The notes beneath the pieces were generated by a model. That model did not search any database. It was not told the origin of the DNA and was given only the letters and a program-made list of their open reading frames with translations. DNA of 64,000 bases from Enterobacter cloacae (lineage in GTDB: Bacteria > Pseudomonadota > Gammaproteobacteria > Enterobacterales > Enterobacteriaceae), in the NCBI RefSeq assembly GCF_011078175.1, contig NZ_JAALCJ010000003.1, forward strand, positions 1 to 64,000, given 5' to 3'. A program made the position numbers and the translations under genes. Shown here piece after piece: positions 8,871 through 22,410 of the stretch (the stretch's first letter is position 1; the number at the start of each line of letters is the position of its first letter).

Positions 8871-9117
8871 TACCTATCAACCCATCAATTGTGATGACTA
8901 TGACAACCTCGAACTCGCCTGCCAGCATCATTTAATACTGACGCTGGAGCTAAAAGATGGCGAAGTGCTAAAGGCAAAGGCCAGCGATCTGGTTTCCCGT
9001 AAAAATGTGGAATACCTGGTTGTGGAAGATGCAGGTGCTACGCGTGAGCTACGCCTCGACAAAATTGCCAGTTTCAGCCATCCGGAAATCGGCACCGTTG
9101 TGGTGAGCGAATCCTGA
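8857..9117 (+). CDS. rof: Rho-binding antiterminator
   Basis: Rof (YaeO) is a small acidic protein that binds the Rho hexamer and blocks RNA entry, inhibiting Rho-dependent termination. The 86-residue frame (84 if the second ATG at 8863 is used) matches E. coli Rof across its length, including [15 protein letters not shown] and the [16 protein letters not shown]-terminal part. It overlaps yaeP by 14 or 8 bases depending on the start. The dense Asp/Glu content fits its role against the basic RNA-binding site of Rho. Confidence 0.94.
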   Translation: MSMNDTYQPINCDDYDNLELACQHHLILTLELKDGEVLKAKASDLVSRKNVEYLVVEDAGATRELRLDKIASFSHPEIGTVVVSES

Positions 9118-9123
9118 TAACAA

Positions 9124-9144
9124 ACGGGCAGCCAGGCTGCCCGT
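9124..9144. terminator. hairpin between convergent rof and tilS
   Basis: ACGGGCAGC (9124-9132) and GCTGCCCGT (9136-9144) form a 9-bp stem with a CAG loop, reaching into the tilS stop codon. The T-tract is poor on the plus strand and short (TTTGTT) on the minus strand, so it probably serves as a weak shared terminator or 3'-end stabiliser. Confidence 0.65.
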
Positions 9145-10430
9145 TATGCTTTCCATTCAAAATTCACACCGGCTTCAGCCCACCCTTCCTGAGTGATAAA
9201 AACCCCTGCCGCCGTGATGAGCGTGTCGCCGTAAAACAGAAGCGGCGTGGTATCACGTCGCCAGGGCGGAACGTTCTGTTCCTGCCAGATTTTCTTCAGC
9301 TTACGTCCGCCGTTACGCCCGACGATATGCAGCATGCCGCTGGTCCTGAAGCGTATGGTGACGTTCTCGTCCGGCTCAGGCAGACGCACATTGCCCGAAT
9401 GGCTTAACGCAACGACACCGGCATTCATCGGTAGCGTTAATGCTTTTTCCGGCGACGGCCAGTCGAGCACAACGTCAGCCAGCGACGGCACAGATTTCAC
9501 CCACCAGAGCAGCCCTTTATAGCGCCTGACGTCATAACCATTCAGGTGTATACACGGTGCGGCATCTTCCCTTGCCTGGGCGACCTCGTCCCAGATACGG
9601 TTGAGCATCGCCCGGGAGGGCATAGCCGCACGGTGAAAAGCCAGCCAGCGACGGAGCAGGGCAGCCCGACGCGCGGGACTCATCATCTTTAAAGGCGCAA
9701 TATCCAGCGCGCCGTCAGCCGTAATCAGTGTAGCCAGCTCCTCGCTCAGCAGCTCATCCAGCAAGCTTTCCTGTTCAGCACAAAGCATGGCACTTCTGGC
9801 CGCCGCTTCGGAAAAATGCGCCCAGCGCTCGGTCAGAAGCGGTAAGACGCGCAGGCGCAGGAAGTTACGGTCATAGCTGTCATCCTGATTGCTTTCGTCT
9901 TCTATCCAGCGCAGATGATAGCGATGGGCCCAGGCTTCCAGTGACGCGCGCGTCTCGTTGAGCAGCGGACGGATGAGCTCTGTTTCAGCAAAATTAGCGC
10001 GCTCAGGCATGGCGGATAAACCCGCAGGCCCGCTGCCCCGCTTGAGCGCCAGTAAAAACGTCTCGCACTGGTCGTCCAGATGCTGGGCGGTAACCAACGC
10101 TTCTCCAGGCTGCAATGCACCGGAAAACGCGGCATAGCGGGCTTTCCGCGCCTGAGCCTCAGTACCCAGCCCTTCCTCCTCCAGCGTGACCCGCTCCACG
10201 TTCAGCGGGATCGCCCACGCTGCGCACACCGCTTCGCAGTGCGCCACCCAGTCGTCGGCATGGGGGCTTAAGCCGTGATGGATATGCATCGCCCGCAGCT
10301 GAACGTCAGGCTCGCGGTCGCGCCAGAGCTTAAGGCGGTGCAGCAACACGGTTGAATCCAGGCCACCGCTGAACCCCACCAGCAGCTGGCGGTAGGGTGA
10401 AACGGCGTGCGCGATAGCGGGTAAGGTCAT
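9144..10430 (-). CDS. tilS: tRNA(Ile)-lysidine synthetase
   Basis: TilS (428 residues; E. coli 432) converts C34 of the CAU-anticodon tRNA-Ile to lysidine, switching its identity from Met to Ile. The N-type ATP pyrophosphatase PP-loop SGGLDS is at residues 21-26. A following NTD2 and a C-terminal RNA-binding domain ([18 protein letters not shown]) are as in the enterobacterial type. It is convergent with rof and is separated from the upstream gene gloA2 by a strong terminator. Confidence 0.95.
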   Translation of the reverse strand: MTLPAIAHAVSPYRQLLVGFSGGLDSTVLLHRLKLWRDREPDVQLRAMHIHHGLSPHADDWVAHCEAVCAAWAIPLNVERVTLEEEGLGTEAQARKARYAAFSGALQPGEALVTAQHLDDQCETFLLALKRGSGPAGLSAMPERANFAETELIRPLLNETRASLEAWAHRYHLRWIEDESNQDDSYDRNFLRLRVLPLLTERWAHFSEAAARSAMLCAEQESLLDELLSEELATLITADGALDIAPLKMMSPARRAALLRRWLAFHRAAMPSRAMLNRIWDEVAQAREDAAPCIHLNGYDVRRYKGLLWWVKSVPSLADVVLDWPSPEKALTLPMNAGVVALSHSGNVRLPEPDENVTIRFRTSGMLHIVGRNGGRKLKKIWQEQNVPPWRRDTTPLLFYGDTLITAAGVFITQEGWAEAGVNFEWKA

Positions 10431-10443
10431 AGGAAATTACACA

Positions 10444-10471
10444 TAAAAAATGCCCGAACTGAACGGGCATT
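10444..10471 (-). terminator. intrinsic terminator of gloA2
   Basis: On the minus strand ATGCCCG (10470-10464) and CGGGCAT (10456-10450) form a stem with a 7-base loop, followed directly by six U residues. It lies just after the gloA2 stop and before tilS. Confidence 0.9.
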
Positions 10472-10488
10472 ATCACACAAGACGGCGG

Positions 10489-10878
10489 TTACTGCTGGTA
10501 AAGCTCCAGCGGCAGGCCGTCCGGATCGTTGAAAAAAGTGAAACATTTATCGGTAAAGGGATCGACACGAATCGCTTCGCAAGCCACGCCGTGGGCTTCC
10601 AGATGTTTTACCGCGCTGTCCAGGTCATCGACGCTGAAGGCCAGGTGGCGCAGGCCGCAGGCTTCCGGGCGGGACGGGCGCGCTGGCGGGAAAGGAAAAG
10701 AGAACAGTTCAATCACATATTGTCCGTTTAACGCCAGATCGCCTTTCCAGGAGTCACGCTCCTCACGGTAGGCCTCGCTTAACAGCGTAAAGCCGAGAAC
10801 GTCGCAGTAGAACGCCTTACTTTTCGCGTAATCGGTGGCAATGATCGCAATATGATGAACCGCTTTTAAACCCAGCAT
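10489..10878 (-). CDS. gloA2: VOC-family glyoxalase-like protein (YaeR)
   Basis: A 129-residue protein of the vicinal oxygen chelate (glyoxalase I / dioxygenase) fold, with two beta-alpha-beta-beta-beta halves (HHIAIIATDYAKSKAFY and LRHLAFSVDDLDSAVKHL). Candidate metal ligands are a His at the start of each half and Glu near the C-terminus (LPLELYQ). It is orthologous to E. coli YaeR/GloA2, whose substrate is not firmly known. The start is preceded by AGGAGAAA. A separate terminator isolates it from tilS. Confidence 0.9.
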   Translation of the reverse strand: MLGLKAVHHIAIIATDYAKSKAFYCDVLGFTLLSEAYREERDSWKGDLALNGQYVIELFSFPFPPARPSRPEACGLRHLAFSVDDLDSAVKHLEAHGVACEAIRVDPFTDKCFTFFNDPDGLPLELYQQ

Positions 10879-10944
10879 AGTTTCTCCTTTTTATGATGCC
10901 CTGAACGTTACAACCGACAACCCGCCCCTGGCAAGCAGACCCTT

Positions 10945-13077
10945 TTATTTTAGGACTCTCACCCAGTACACGCCGTTATCATCGCGTTTCGCGCCATGAA
11001 TATCCGTTTCAAAGCCCGGATAGTGGCGCCCCACCGAACAGAGCATCAGCAGGAAATCGAGCACCGCCCGGCTCTCCTCAGTGATCATTTCACCCGGCAT
11101 CAGCAGCGGCACGCCCGGCGGATAAGGCAGGATCATGTTGGCCGATACCCGCCCGACCAAGTTCTCCAGCTCAACGGTTTCAACCTCCCCTTTCACCTGG
11201 CGTTGCCACGCCCTGTGTGGCGTCAGCTTCATTTCCGGCAGAACATCAAATGCCTGCAACATCAGGCGCGGCAGATCGTGCTGGCGGATCAGCCTGTGGA
11301 TCCCCTGGGCCAGATCCTGAATACGCATATTGCGGTAGAAGTCAGGATCTTCCGCATAGAGATCCGGCAGCATATTCTTCACCCGCAGGTTGAGATCGTA
11401 GGCGCGCTTAAACTCCATCAGCCCGCGCAGCAGCCCCATCGCGCGGGTTTTATCGATCCCGATACTGAACAGGAACAGTAAATTATAAGGGCCGGTTTTC
11501 TCCACCACCACGCCGCGCTCATCGAGGAACTTCGCCACCAGCGCGGCGGGAATACCTTCATCGCCCATCACGCCCTGCTCGTCCATGCCCGGCGTCAGGA
11601 TCGTCACCTTAACGGGATCGAGGAACATATGATCCGCATCGGCATCGCGGAAGCCGTGCCAGCTTTCCCCCGGCGCGACGGGCCAACATTCCGCCTCATC
11701 AATCTCTTCCGGCTGCCAGATATCAAAGAACCAGCCGTCCGCCTCATCTTTAAGCCGCTGAACTTCTTTACGGAAATGCAGCGCCCGCTCCACCGAGCGG
11801 TTAATCAGGCGTTTACCCGGATTACCGCGCAGCATCGCCGCCGCTGTTTCGATGGAAGCCACTAGCGGGTAGCTCGGCGATGTGGTGGTGTGCATCATAA
11901 AGGCTTCGTTAAAGGTGTCCTCGTCGTACTCACCTTTGATGTGAATAAGGGACGCCTGAGAGAACGCGGCCAGCATTTTGTGCGTCGACTGCGTTTCGAA
12001 GAACACTTTGCCGGGCACCCGCTCGCCGCTCATCCCGCTTTTACCGGAATAAATTGGATGGAAGTTGGTATAAGGCACCCATGCAGAGTCAAAGTGAATC
12101 GACGGCACGTCCAGCGTCTGCTTGATCCAGTTCGTGTTGTACAGCAGGCCGTCATAGGTAGAGTTGGTGATCACCGCATGGACGGGCCAGTTTGCCTCGG
12201 GGATCGCTGCGATCTTATTTTCAATGGTTTCACGCGCGAACTCACGGCGAGGAATACCACCGAGGATCCCCAGCGCATTACGCGTGGGTGACAGCCAGAG
12301 CGGCACCACGTCGCTCATCATCAGCAAATGCGCCAGTGATTTGTGGCAGTTCCGGTCAATCAGCAGCGTACTGCCGGCAGGCGCAGCGTACATTCCGACG
12401 ATTTTGTTCGAGGTCGAGGTGCCGTTGGTCACCATATAGCTCTGCTCAGCGCCAAAGGTTCGGGCGATGTACTCTTCAGCTTCCAGATGCGGGCCGGTAT
12501 GATCCAGCAGAGAGCCTAACTCGGTGACTGAAATCGACACGTCCGCCTTCAGCGTGTTACCGCCGAAGAAATCGTAGAACAGACACCCCACCGGGCTTTT
12601 TTGATAGGCCGTTCCCGCCATATGGCCTGGTGTACAGAAGGTGTACTTCCCTTCATTCACATAGGTGAACAGCGCACGCGTAAACGGCGGTGTGATGTTA
12701 TCGAGGTATTCACCGGTGTATTGCTGAATGCGGGTCGCAATATCCTCGGCTACGCCGAGTGAGTATTCGAAGAACCACAGCGCCATACGCATATCATGCG
12801 CGCTCACGTCCATGGTCGAGTGGGTATTGATAAACGCGTACAGCGGAAGATATTCGTTGAGCTTATTGATATCGCTGCACAACTCCATGTCGTATTCGTC
12901 CCAGTCGAATATCACGCCACAGATGCGCGGATTATGTTCGATGAATTTCAGCAGGTCGGCGCTGTTTTGCGGCCAGATCAGCTGATAACCGCGTGCCTTA
13001 AGGGCTTGCTCCAGCTCCTTGATGGGTTCGTCTTTATAAAAGACGCCGTGTGGCCCCATGATGGCGATGATGTTCAT
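10945..13077 (-). CDS. ldcC: constitutive lysine decarboxylase
   Basis: A 710-residue PLP enzyme decarboxylating lysine to cadaverine. The wing domain (1-~130), PLP-binding large domain and C-terminal domain of the Orn/Lys/Arg decarboxylase class are complete. The PLP lysine is in TQSTHKML and the metal/substrate region is around DSAWVPYTNFHP. It is assigned to LdcC rather than the acid-inducible CadA because it sits between accA and gloA2 and has no cadB or cadC beside it. A strong AAGGAGGTAA precedes the start. The accA terminator separates it from accA. Confidence 0.93.
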   Translation of the reverse strand: MNIIAIMGPHGVFYKDEPIKELEQALKARGYQLIWPQNSADLLKFIEHNPRICGVIFDWDEYDMELCSDINKLNEYLPLYAFINTHSTMDVSAHDMRMALWFFEYSLGVAEDIATRIQQYTGEYLDNITPPFTRALFTYVNEGKYTFCTPGHMAGTAYQKSPVGCLFYDFFGGNTLKADVSISVTELGSLLDHTGPHLEAEEYIARTFGAEQSYMVTNGTSTSNKIVGMYAAPAGSTLLIDRNCHKSLAHLLMMSDVVPLWLSPTRNALGILGGIPRREFARETIENKIAAIPEANWPVHAVITNSTYDGLLYNTNWIKQTLDVPSIHFDSAWVPYTNFHPIYSGKSGMSGERVPGKVFFETQSTHKMLAAFSQASLIHIKGEYDEDTFNEAFMMHTTTSPSYPLVASIETAAAMLRGNPGKRLINRSVERALHFRKEVQRLKDEADGWFFDIWQPEEIDEAECWPVAPGESWHGFRDADADHMFLDPVKVTILTPGMDEQGVMGDEGIPAALVAKFLDERGVVVEKTGPYNLLFLFSIGIDKTRAMGLLRGLMEFKRAYDLNLRVKNMLPDLYAEDPDFYRNMRIQDLAQGIHRLIRQHDLPRLMLQAFDVLPEMKLTPHRAWQRQVKGEVETVELENLVGRVSANMILPYPPGVPLLMPGEMITEESRAVLDFLLMLCSVGRHYPGFETDIHGAKRDDNGVYWVRVLK

Positions 13078-13132
13078 GGTTTACCTCCTTGAAAAACATC
13101 AGATAAGCATAGTTAAGGTAAACGGCAGGTAT

Positions 13133-13161
13133 AAAAAAAGCCGCAACAATGTGCGGCTTTT
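13133..13161 (-). terminator. intrinsic terminator of accA
   Basis: On the minus strand AAAAGCCGCA (13161-13152) pairs with TGCGGCTTTT (13145-13136) around a 6-base loop. A run of seven T extends through the second arm. It closes the long lpx-dnaE-accA transcription unit. Confidence 0.92.
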
Positions 13162-13177
13162 AGGATAATTGTGAGGC

Positions 13178-14137
13178 TTATGCGTAACCGTAGGTCATCA
13201 GACGCTGGTAACGACGGTTGAGCAGATCTTCTTTGCTCAGCACGTCCAGGTCCGCCAGGTCTGCCAGCAGCTGCGCTTTCAGGGAAGCCGCCATTACTTC
13301 CGGCTTACGGTGTGCGCCACCCAGCGGTTCAGGGATGACGGTGTCGATCAGCTTCAGCTCTTTCAGACGCGGGGCAATGATGCCCATCGCTTCCGCAGCC
13401 AGCGGCGCTTTGTCGGCGCTTTTCCACAGAATGGAAGCACAGCCTTCCGGAGAGATAACGGAATAGGTGCTGTACTGTAGCATATTCACTTTATCGCCCA
13501 CGCCAATGGCCAGCGCACCGCCGGAACCACCCTCACCGATAACGGTACAGATGACCGGTACGCTCAGGCGAGACATCTCACGCAGGTTGCGTGCGATGGC
13601 TTCAGACTGACCGCGCTCTTCCGCGCCAACACCCGGGTAAGCACCCGGCGTGTCGATGAAGGTGATGATTGGCATATTGAAACGCTCAGCCATCTCCATC
13701 AGACGCAGGGCCTTACGGTAGCCTTCTGGTGCTGGCATACCGAAGTTACGACGGATTTTTTCTTTGGTTTCACGGCCTTTCTGGTGACCAATGATCATCA
13801 CCGGACGTCCATCCAGACGCGCGATCCCACCGACGATTGCTTTATCGTCAGCGTATGCGCGGTCGCCTGCCAGTTCGTCAAATTCGTCAAACGCCAGGCG
13901 GACATAATCCAGGGTGTACGGACGCTGTGGATGACGCGCCAGCTGGGCGATCTGCCATGCGCCGAGATCGGCAAAGATTTTGCGCGTCAGTTCTACGCTT
14001 TTTTCGCGCAGACGATGCACTTCTTCGTCGATGTTAATATCCAGTTTTTCATCCTGACGGCTTACGGCTGTCAGAGAATCGATTTTCGCTTCCAGCTCTG
14101 CAATCGGCTGTTCGAAATCAAGGAAATTCAGACTCAT
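13178..14137 (-). CDS. accA: acetyl-CoA carboxylase, carboxyltransferase subunit alpha
   Basis: A 319-residue subunit of the first committed enzyme of fatty-acid synthesis; with AccD it transfers CO2 from biotin-BCCP to acetyl-CoA. The crotonase-like fold and the conserved stretch [17 protein letters not shown] (oxyanion/CoA site) are present. Length matches E. coli. It is the last gene of the block, 12 bases after dnaE, and is followed by a strong terminator. Confidence 0.97.
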   Translation of the reverse strand: MSLNFLDFEQPIAELEAKIDSLTAVSRQDEKLDINIDEEVHRLREKSVELTRKIFADLGAWQIAQLARHPQRPYTLDYVRLAFDEFDELAGDRAYADDKAIVGGIARLDGRPVMIIGHQKGRETKEKIRRNFGMPAPEGYRKALRLMEMAERFNMPIITFIDTPGAYPGVGAEERGQSEAIARNLREMSRLSVPVICTVIGEGGSGGALAIGVGDKVNMLQYSTYSVISPEGCASILWKSADKAPLAAEAMGIIAPRLKELKLIDTVIPEPLGGAHRKPEVMAASLKAQLLADLADLDVLSKEDLLNRRYQRLMTYGYA

Positions 14138-14149
14138 AGTATTCCTGTA

Positions 14150-17632
<3,483 letters not shown>

Positions 17633-17670
17633 CTTCAGATCCCGCGTTACTCAGTTGCTTGCGTCTTGAT

Positions 17671-18267
17671 TCAGGACACCAGTCCCAGCGCGCGTTTCAC
17701 CGGGCCAAAACTGCGCCGATGATGTTCAGTTGCGCCATGTTCAGCCAGCTTTTCCAGATGGAAAGCCGTTGGATATCCCTTATGCTGGGCGAAACCATAC
17801 GCGGGATAAGTGAGGTCCAGCGCGGCCATTTCAGCGTCGCGCGTCACTTTGGCAATGATTGATGCCGCACTGATTTCTGCGACGCGGCTATCGCCTTTAA
17901 CAACAGCCATTGAAGGCATCGGCAGCACCGGGCAACGGTTACCGTCGATCAGTACATACTCAGGTACAATCTTCAGGCCTGCAACGGCACGCTGCATCGC
18001 CAGCATGGTGGCATGCAGAATATTCAGATTGTCAATCTCTTCCGGCTCTGCGCGCCCAAGACTCCAGGCCAGCGCCTTCTCTTTAATTTCATCGAACAGC
18101 GCCAGGCGACGCTTTTCGCTCAGTTTTTTCGAATCGTTCAGGCCAACGATCGGGCGGGCTGGATCGAGGATCACCGCCGCGGTCACAACGGCACCCACTA
18201 ACGGGCCACGACCGACTTCATCCACACCGGCAACGAGGTGGGTATGGGGATAAATAAATTCCATCAT
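17671..18267 (-). CDS. rnhB: ribonuclease HII
   Basis: A 198-residue RNase H type 2 that nicks 5' of ribonucleotides embedded in DNA and starts ribonucleotide excision repair. The catalytic carboxylates lie in [12 protein letters not shown] (Asp and Glu) and later in VLIDGNR and KVTRDAEM. It overlaps the lpxB stop by 4 bases (18264-18267), showing coupling within the lpx-rnhB-dnaE transcription unit. Confidence 0.96.
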   Translation of the reverse strand: MMEFIYPHTHLVAGVDEVGRGPLVGAVVTAAVILDPARPIVGLNDSKKLSEKRRLALFDEIKEKALAWSLGRAEPEEIDNLNILHATMLAMQRAVAGLKIVPEYVLIDGNRCPVLPMPSMAVVKGDSRVAEISAASIIAKVTRDAEMAALDLTYPAYGFAQHKGYPTAFHLEKLAEHGATEHHRRSFGPVKRALGLVS

Positions 18268-19412
18268 TGTGTTAACTCCAGCACCGCATCGGCCGCCTGC
18301 TCATCAGCATTACAGCGGATCAGTTGATGCAGTTCACGGAAGGTATCGTGCATCTGGTGGCTGGTTTTACCGTCGGCGAGGAGGGGCAGTAATGCCTCCG
18401 CCAGCGCCTGCGGCTGGCATTCATCCTGCAAGAGCTCTTTCACCAGCTCGCGACCCGCAAGCAGGTTAGGCAGGGATACGTAATCTGTTTTCACCAGACG
18501 TTTTGCCAGCCAGAAGGTAAACGGCTTCATGCGATAACCAACCACCATCGGGCATTTCGCCAGCATACACTCCAGCGCAGCCGTACCAGAGGCCAGAAGT
18601 GCGGCATCGCTCGCAAACATGGCTTCCCGCCCTTTCCCGTCCAGCAGGCGAACGTGAAGATCTGGCGCGATGTCGGCCTTAATACGCTCAAACTGCTCGC
18701 GGCGTTTGGCATTTACCAGCGGCACCACCACTTCAAGGTCGGGGTACGTCTTGCGAAGAATTTGTGCCGTTTTCAGGAAATCGGCACTGAGCATTTCAAC
18801 TTCCGCCCCCCGGCTTCCCGGCAGCAGCGCCAGACAGTGCACGTCGTGCGGGATGCCCAGTGCGTCACGCGCGGCGTTTTTATCCGGATCCAGCGGCATG
18901 GCATCCGCCATGGTATGACCGATAAAACGGCACGGGACATTAAATTTGTCGTAAAACGCTTTTTCGAAAGGCAGAAAAGCCAGCACCAGGTTAGTAGACC
19001 GTCCGATTTTGAAAACGCGTTTCTGTCGCCACGCCCAAACGGACGGACTGACGTAATGGATAGTTTTGATCCCCTGCTTTTTCAGGTTCCCTTCAAGGGT
19101 AATATTGAAATCAGGCGCATCAATGCCGACAAACACATCGGGCTTGAGGTCGGTAAAACGGCGGGTAAGATCGGCGCGAATATGCAGCAGGCGACGCAGG
19201 CGGCCCAACACCTCGACGATGCCCATCACGGCCAGCTCTTCCATTTCGTACCAGGCTTCACAGCCTTCGGCCTGCATCAGCGGCCCAGCCACGCCCACAA
19301 AGCGGGCATTGGGCACACGGGCTTTAAGCGCGCGGATAAGACCTGCACCAAGAATATCGCCGGAGGTTTCTCCGGCGACCAGGGCGATGGTAAGTGGACG
19401 ACTGTCGACCAT
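18264..19412 (-). CDS. lpxB: lipid-A-disaccharide synthase
   Basis: A 382-residue GT-B-like (family 19) glycosyltransferase, peripheral at the inner membrane, condensing UDP-2,3-diacylglucosamine with lipid X to give lipid A disaccharide phosphate. Characteristic stretches are [15 protein letters not shown] near the N-terminus, [10 protein letters not shown] mid-protein and [10 protein letters not shown]. It is coupled to lpxA by a TAATG arrangement sharing base 19412 and to rnhB by a 4-base overlap. Confidence 0.97.
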   Translation of the reverse strand: MVDSRPLTIALVAGETSGDILGAGLIRALKARVPNARFVGVAGPLMQAEGCEAWYEMEELAVMGIVEVLGRLRRLLHIRADLTRRFTDLKPDVFVGIDAPDFNITLEGNLKKQGIKTIHYVSPSVWAWRQKRVFKIGRSTNLVLAFLPFEKAFYDKFNVPCRFIGHTMADAMPLDPDKNAARDALGIPHDVHCLALLPGSRGAEVEMLSADFLKTAQILRKTYPDLEVVVPLVNAKRREQFERIKADIAPDLHVRLLDGKGREAMFASDAALLASGTAALECMLAKCPMVVGYRMKPFTFWLAKRLVKTDYVSLPNLLAGRELVKELLQDECQPQALAEALLPLLADGKTSHQMHDTFRELHQLIRCNADEQAADAVLELTQ

Positions 19413-20200
19413 TAACGAATCAGACCACGGGTTGAACGCTCAAAGAATTCCATGAACGTTTTCACTTCAGGGTGCTTATTCGCCAGCTCGGCAATTTCCG
19501 GCTTAGCCTCTTCCAGCGTTTTACCGCTACGGTACAGTAATTTGTATGCGTTGCGGATCGCGGTAATCGCTTCGCGGCTGAAGCCACGACGCTTAAGGCC
19601 TTCAATGTTCACGCCAAACGGCGTGGCATGGTTACCCTGCGCAATCACAAACGGTGGGACGTCCTGCGCCACACCGGAGCATCCGCCGACCATCACGTGC
19701 GCACCAATGATGCAGAACTGATGGACTGCGGTCATGCCGCCAATAATAGCGAAATCATCGACCGATACGTGTCCCGCCAGCGTTGCGTTATTGGCGAGAA
19801 TACAGCGGCTACCCACGGTACAGTCGTGCGCAATATGCGCATTAACCATAAACAGGTTGTCGCTGCCCACCTTCGTCAATCCACCGCCTTGCGTTGTACC
19901 ACGATGAATGGTGACGCTTTCGCGAATGCGGTTACGATCGCCGATTTCCACGCGGGTCGGTTCGCCAGCATACTTAAGATCCTGGTTAACTTCGCCGATG
20001 GAGGCGAACTGATAGATCTCATTGTTGCAGCCAATGGTGGTATGACCATTCACGACAACATGAGATTTCAGTACTGTACCCTCACCAATTTCGACATGGG
20101 GTCCAACAATACAAAACGGGCCAATGTGGACATTAGCGCCAATGATGGCACCCGTTTCCACAATGGCAGTAGGATGAATAAAGGCGGATTTATCAATCAC
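19412..20200 (-). CDS. lpxA: UDP-N-acetylglucosamine O-acyltransferase
   Basis: A 262-residue left-handed beta-helix acyltransferase; the first step of lipid A synthesis, transferring 3-hydroxymyristate from ACP to UDP-GlcNAc. Hexapeptide repeats run from residue ~5 to ~185 and the catalytic His125 is present in [11 protein letters not shown]. Gly173-type length ruler and the C-terminal helical domain are intact. It lies 3 bases after fabZ. Confidence 0.97.
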   Translation of the reverse strand: MIDKSAFIHPTAIVETGAIIGANVHIGPFCIVGPHVEIGEGTVLKSHVVVNGHTTIGCNNEIYQFASIGEVNQDLKYAGEPTRVEIGDRNRIRESVTIHRGTTQGGGLTKVGSDNLFMVNAHIAHDCTVGSRCILANNATLAGHVSVDDFAIIGGMTAVHQFCIIGAHVMVGGCSGVAQDVPPFVIAQGNHATPFGVNIEGLKRRGFSREAITAIRNAYKLLYRSGKTLEEAKPEIAELANKHPEVKTFMEFFERSTRGLIR

Positions 20201-20203
20201 GTA

Positions 20204-20659
20204 TCAGGCCTCCCGGCTACGCGCACACATCATTGTCGCTTCGCAAACAACTTTGCCGTCAACCATAGCTACGCCTTTGAAGCGAGTCAGGCCGCGACGC
20301 GTTTTTTCAAAAGTGACTTCCATGATCATTTGATCACCAGGCACGACCGGACGCTTAAAGCGCGCTTCATCGATACCCGCGAAGTAATAGAGTTCACCCG
20401 GCTCCAGTTTACCTACGCTTTTAAACGCCAGAATACCGGTAGCCTGTGCCATCGCTTCCAGGATCAATACACCCGGGAAGATAGGCTTACCAGGGAAGTG
20501 CCCCTGGAAGAACGGCTCGTTTACGGAGACATTTTTCACTGCGCGCAGAAAACGACCTTCTTCAAAATCCAGCACTCGGTCTACCAGTAAAAACGGATAG
20601 CGGTGCGGCAGAAGTTCTAAAATCTCTTCAATATGCAGAGTATGAGTGTCAGTAGTCAA
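20204..20659 (-). CDS. fabZ: 3-hydroxyacyl-[ACP] dehydratase
   Basis: A 151-residue hot-dog-fold dehydratase of fatty-acid elongation; it competes with LpxA/LpxD for 3-hydroxyacyl-ACP. Catalytic His54 (FFQGHFPG) and Glu68 (LILEAMAQ) are present. I chose a TTG start at 20659-20657: it follows AGGAAGAG, gives (M)[11 protein letters not shown] aligned with the E. coli N-terminus, and yields exactly 151 residues. An ATG-initiated frame 21 codons longer would add an unrelated Leu-rich stretch through the lpxD-fabZ spacer and is unlikely. Confidence 0.95.
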   Translation of the reverse strand: MTTDTHTLHIEEILELLPHRYPFLLVDRVLDFEEGRFLRAVKNVSVNEPFFQGHFPGKPIFPGVLILEAMAQATGILAFKSVGKLEPGELYYFAGIDEARFKRPVVPGDQMIMEVTFEKTRRGLTRFKGVAMVDGKVVCEATMMCARSREA

Positions 20660-20700
20660 AATACTCTTCCTGTCAAATGTACTAAGTAGCAATAATAACA

Positions 20701-20735
20701 CGGCCTGCCGGTTTATAAACAAAGCCGACAGGCCG
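20701..20735 (-). other. stem-loop in the lpxD-fabZ spacer
   Basis: CGGCCTGCCGG (20701-20711) and CCGACAGGCCG (20725-20735) form an 11-bp stem with one G-U pair and a 13-base A/T-rich loop, between lpxD and fabZ. No U-tract follows directly on the minus strand, so it may be an RNA-processing or stability element rather than a terminator. Its role is not known to me. Confidence 0.5.
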
Positions 20736-20763
20736 GGAAATTTAGCGTTAAACGGATGAACGC

Positions 20764-21789
20764 TTAGTCTTGTTGATCGATTTTGCGCTCAATCGCTTTG
20801 AGTCGCTTGCTCATATCATCAATATTCATCACCAGTGCAGCTGTTTTACGCCATACCTTGTTCGGTTGCAGCGGAATACCGGAGGAATAAACGCCAGGCT
20901 CAGTGATTGGACGCATCACCATGCCCATCCCCGTCACCGTGACCTTGTCGCATATTTCCATATGGCCATTGATCACGCTGGCACCGCCAATCATGCAGTA
21001 ACGGCCAATTTTCAGGCTGCCTGCCATGATAACACCACCTGCAACTGCGGTATTGTCGCCAATCACAACGTTATGTGCAATCTGGCACTGGTTATCTATG
21101 ATAACACCGTTACCAATAATGGTGTCGTCAAGCGCACCGCGGTCGATGGTGGTGCAAGCGCCGATCTCCACGCGATCGCCGATAATCACGCGACCCAGCT
21201 GAGGGATCTTAACCCAGTTACCCCGATCGTTAGCGTAACCAAATCCGTCAGAACCAATCACCGTGCTGGACTGTACGAGACAATTCTCGCCAATCTCAAC
21301 CTCATGGTAGACAGAGACATTGGCCCACAGACGAGTCCCTGCGCCAATTTTCGTATTTTTTCCAACAAAGCAGCCTGGACCAATCACCACGTTATCCCCC
21401 AGCACAACGCCGGACTCGATAACGGCGTTTGCGCCGATTGCTACGTTATTACCCAGCTGAGCCGTCGGATCAATCGCAGCACTGGCTGCAATGTTCTGTG
21501 CCGGCTGCGGCGTGGTATCAAGAATTTGGGCCATGCGCGCATAGGTCAGGTAGGGATTTTTCACTACCAGTGCAGCGCCAGTGGCAAACGGAAGATCGTC
21601 CTGCGTCAGAACAACGGCAGACGCCTGGCACTGGGCCAGGTGTTCACGGTACTTAGGGCTTACCATGAAGGTAATTGTGCCTGCTTTAGCAGATTGCATG
21701 GACGCAACAGCGGTGATGACGATATCGCCATCACCGTGTAATTCTGCATCCAACTGCTGAGCTAAATCAGCCAGTCGAATTGAAGGCAT
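20764..21789 (-). CDS. lpxD: UDP-3-O-(3-hydroxymyristoyl)glucosamine N-acyltransferase
   Basis: A 341-residue acyltransferase of lipid A synthesis (third step). An N-terminal uridine-binding domain (about 1-100), a left-handed beta-helix of hexapeptide repeats (about 105-310) and a C-terminal helix are present. Catalytic His239 is visible in [12 protein letters not shown]. It starts 3 bases after the skp stop and is separated from fabZ by a 104-base spacer with a strong stem-loop. Confidence 0.97.
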   Translation of the reverse strand: MPSIRLADLAQQLDAELHGDGDIVITAVASMQSAKAGTITFMVSPKYREHLAQCQASAVVLTQDDLPFATGAALVVKNPYLTYARMAQILDTTPQPAQNIAASAAIDPTAQLGNNVAIGANAVIESGVVLGDNVVIGPGCFVGKNTKIGAGTRLWANVSVYHEVEIGENCLVQSSTVIGSDGFGYANDRGNWVKIPQLGRVIIGDRVEIGACTTIDRGALDDTIIGNGVIIDNQCQIAHNVVIGDNTAVAGGVIMAGSLKIGRYCMIGGASVINGHMEICDKVTVTGMGMVMRPITEPGVYSSGIPLQPNKVWRKTAALVMNIDDMSKRLKAIERKIDQQD

Positions 21790-21792
21790 TAC

Positions 21793-22287
21793 TTATTTAA
21801 CCTGTTTCAGAACATCAGCGGTGATGTCTTTAACATCGCTGCTGTTGAATGCAACGGCGTTCGAATCAACAACCAGATCGATGCTCTGATCGGCTGCGAC
21901 TGCTTTAACGGCAGACTGAATACGCGTCACCAGTTTGCCACGCTCTTCGTTAGAACGACGCTGACGATCCTGCTCGAAAGCCTGCGCTTTCTGAGAGAAG
22001 GTCTGGCGCTGAGACATGACGTCTTTTTCCAGTTTGCTGCGCTCGCTCGCTTTCATGGTAGAACCATCACGCTGAAGACGCTGCATCTTGGACTGAAGAT
22101 CACCTTCCATACGTTGCAGTTCGCTCGCACGGCCTTTGAATTCGTTTTCCAGCGTTGCAGAAACACCGGTTTTCTGTGCAACCTGCTGGAACAAATTACC
22201 CATGTTGACGATTGCAATTTTATCCGCTGCCTGAGCAGAAGTTGCCATCGCTAAACCGAGACCTGCAGCTAATAACCACTTTTTCAC
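21793..22287 (-). CDS. skp: periplasmic chaperone Skp
   Basis: Skp (164 residues) is a trimeric, jellyfish-shaped holding chaperone for unfolded outer-membrane proteins. A signal peptide ends near ATSAQA (residue ~20). The mature protein starts with the trimerisation strand (DKIAIVNMG) and continues with long coiled-coil helices rich in Gln, Arg and Lys. It lies between bamA (123 bases upstream) and lpxD, matching its role in delivering clients to the BAM complex. Confidence 0.95.
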   Translation of the reverse strand: MKKWLLAAGLGLAMATSAQAADKIAIVNMGNLFQQVAQKTGVSATLENEFKGRASELQRMEGDLQSKMQRLQRDGSTMKASERSKLEKDVMSQRQTFSQKAQAFEQDRQRRSNEERGKLVTRIQSAVKAVAADQSIDLVVDSNAVAFNSSDVKDITADVLKQVK

Positions 22288-22410
22288 AATTAACTCCTTA
22301 CCATCCCATTGGCACCCGAGGGGTACCGTTCTTTGCGTGGCAAGGCGACCGTGTTACCGATCGCCGGTTGTCAGCGCTACACTGCCAACGCATTCCATTG
22401 CAGCGGATTA

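Noticed and set aside
20770-21741. 323-codon plus-strand open frame opposite lpxD
   Set aside because: The apparent repeats (Asn/His-rich) are the antisense reading of LpxD hexapeptide repeats.
22310-22400. Hairpins in the bamA-skp gap (GGCGA/TCGCC and others)
   Set aside because: Stems of 4-5 bp with long loops and mismatches; too weak to call without comparative support.
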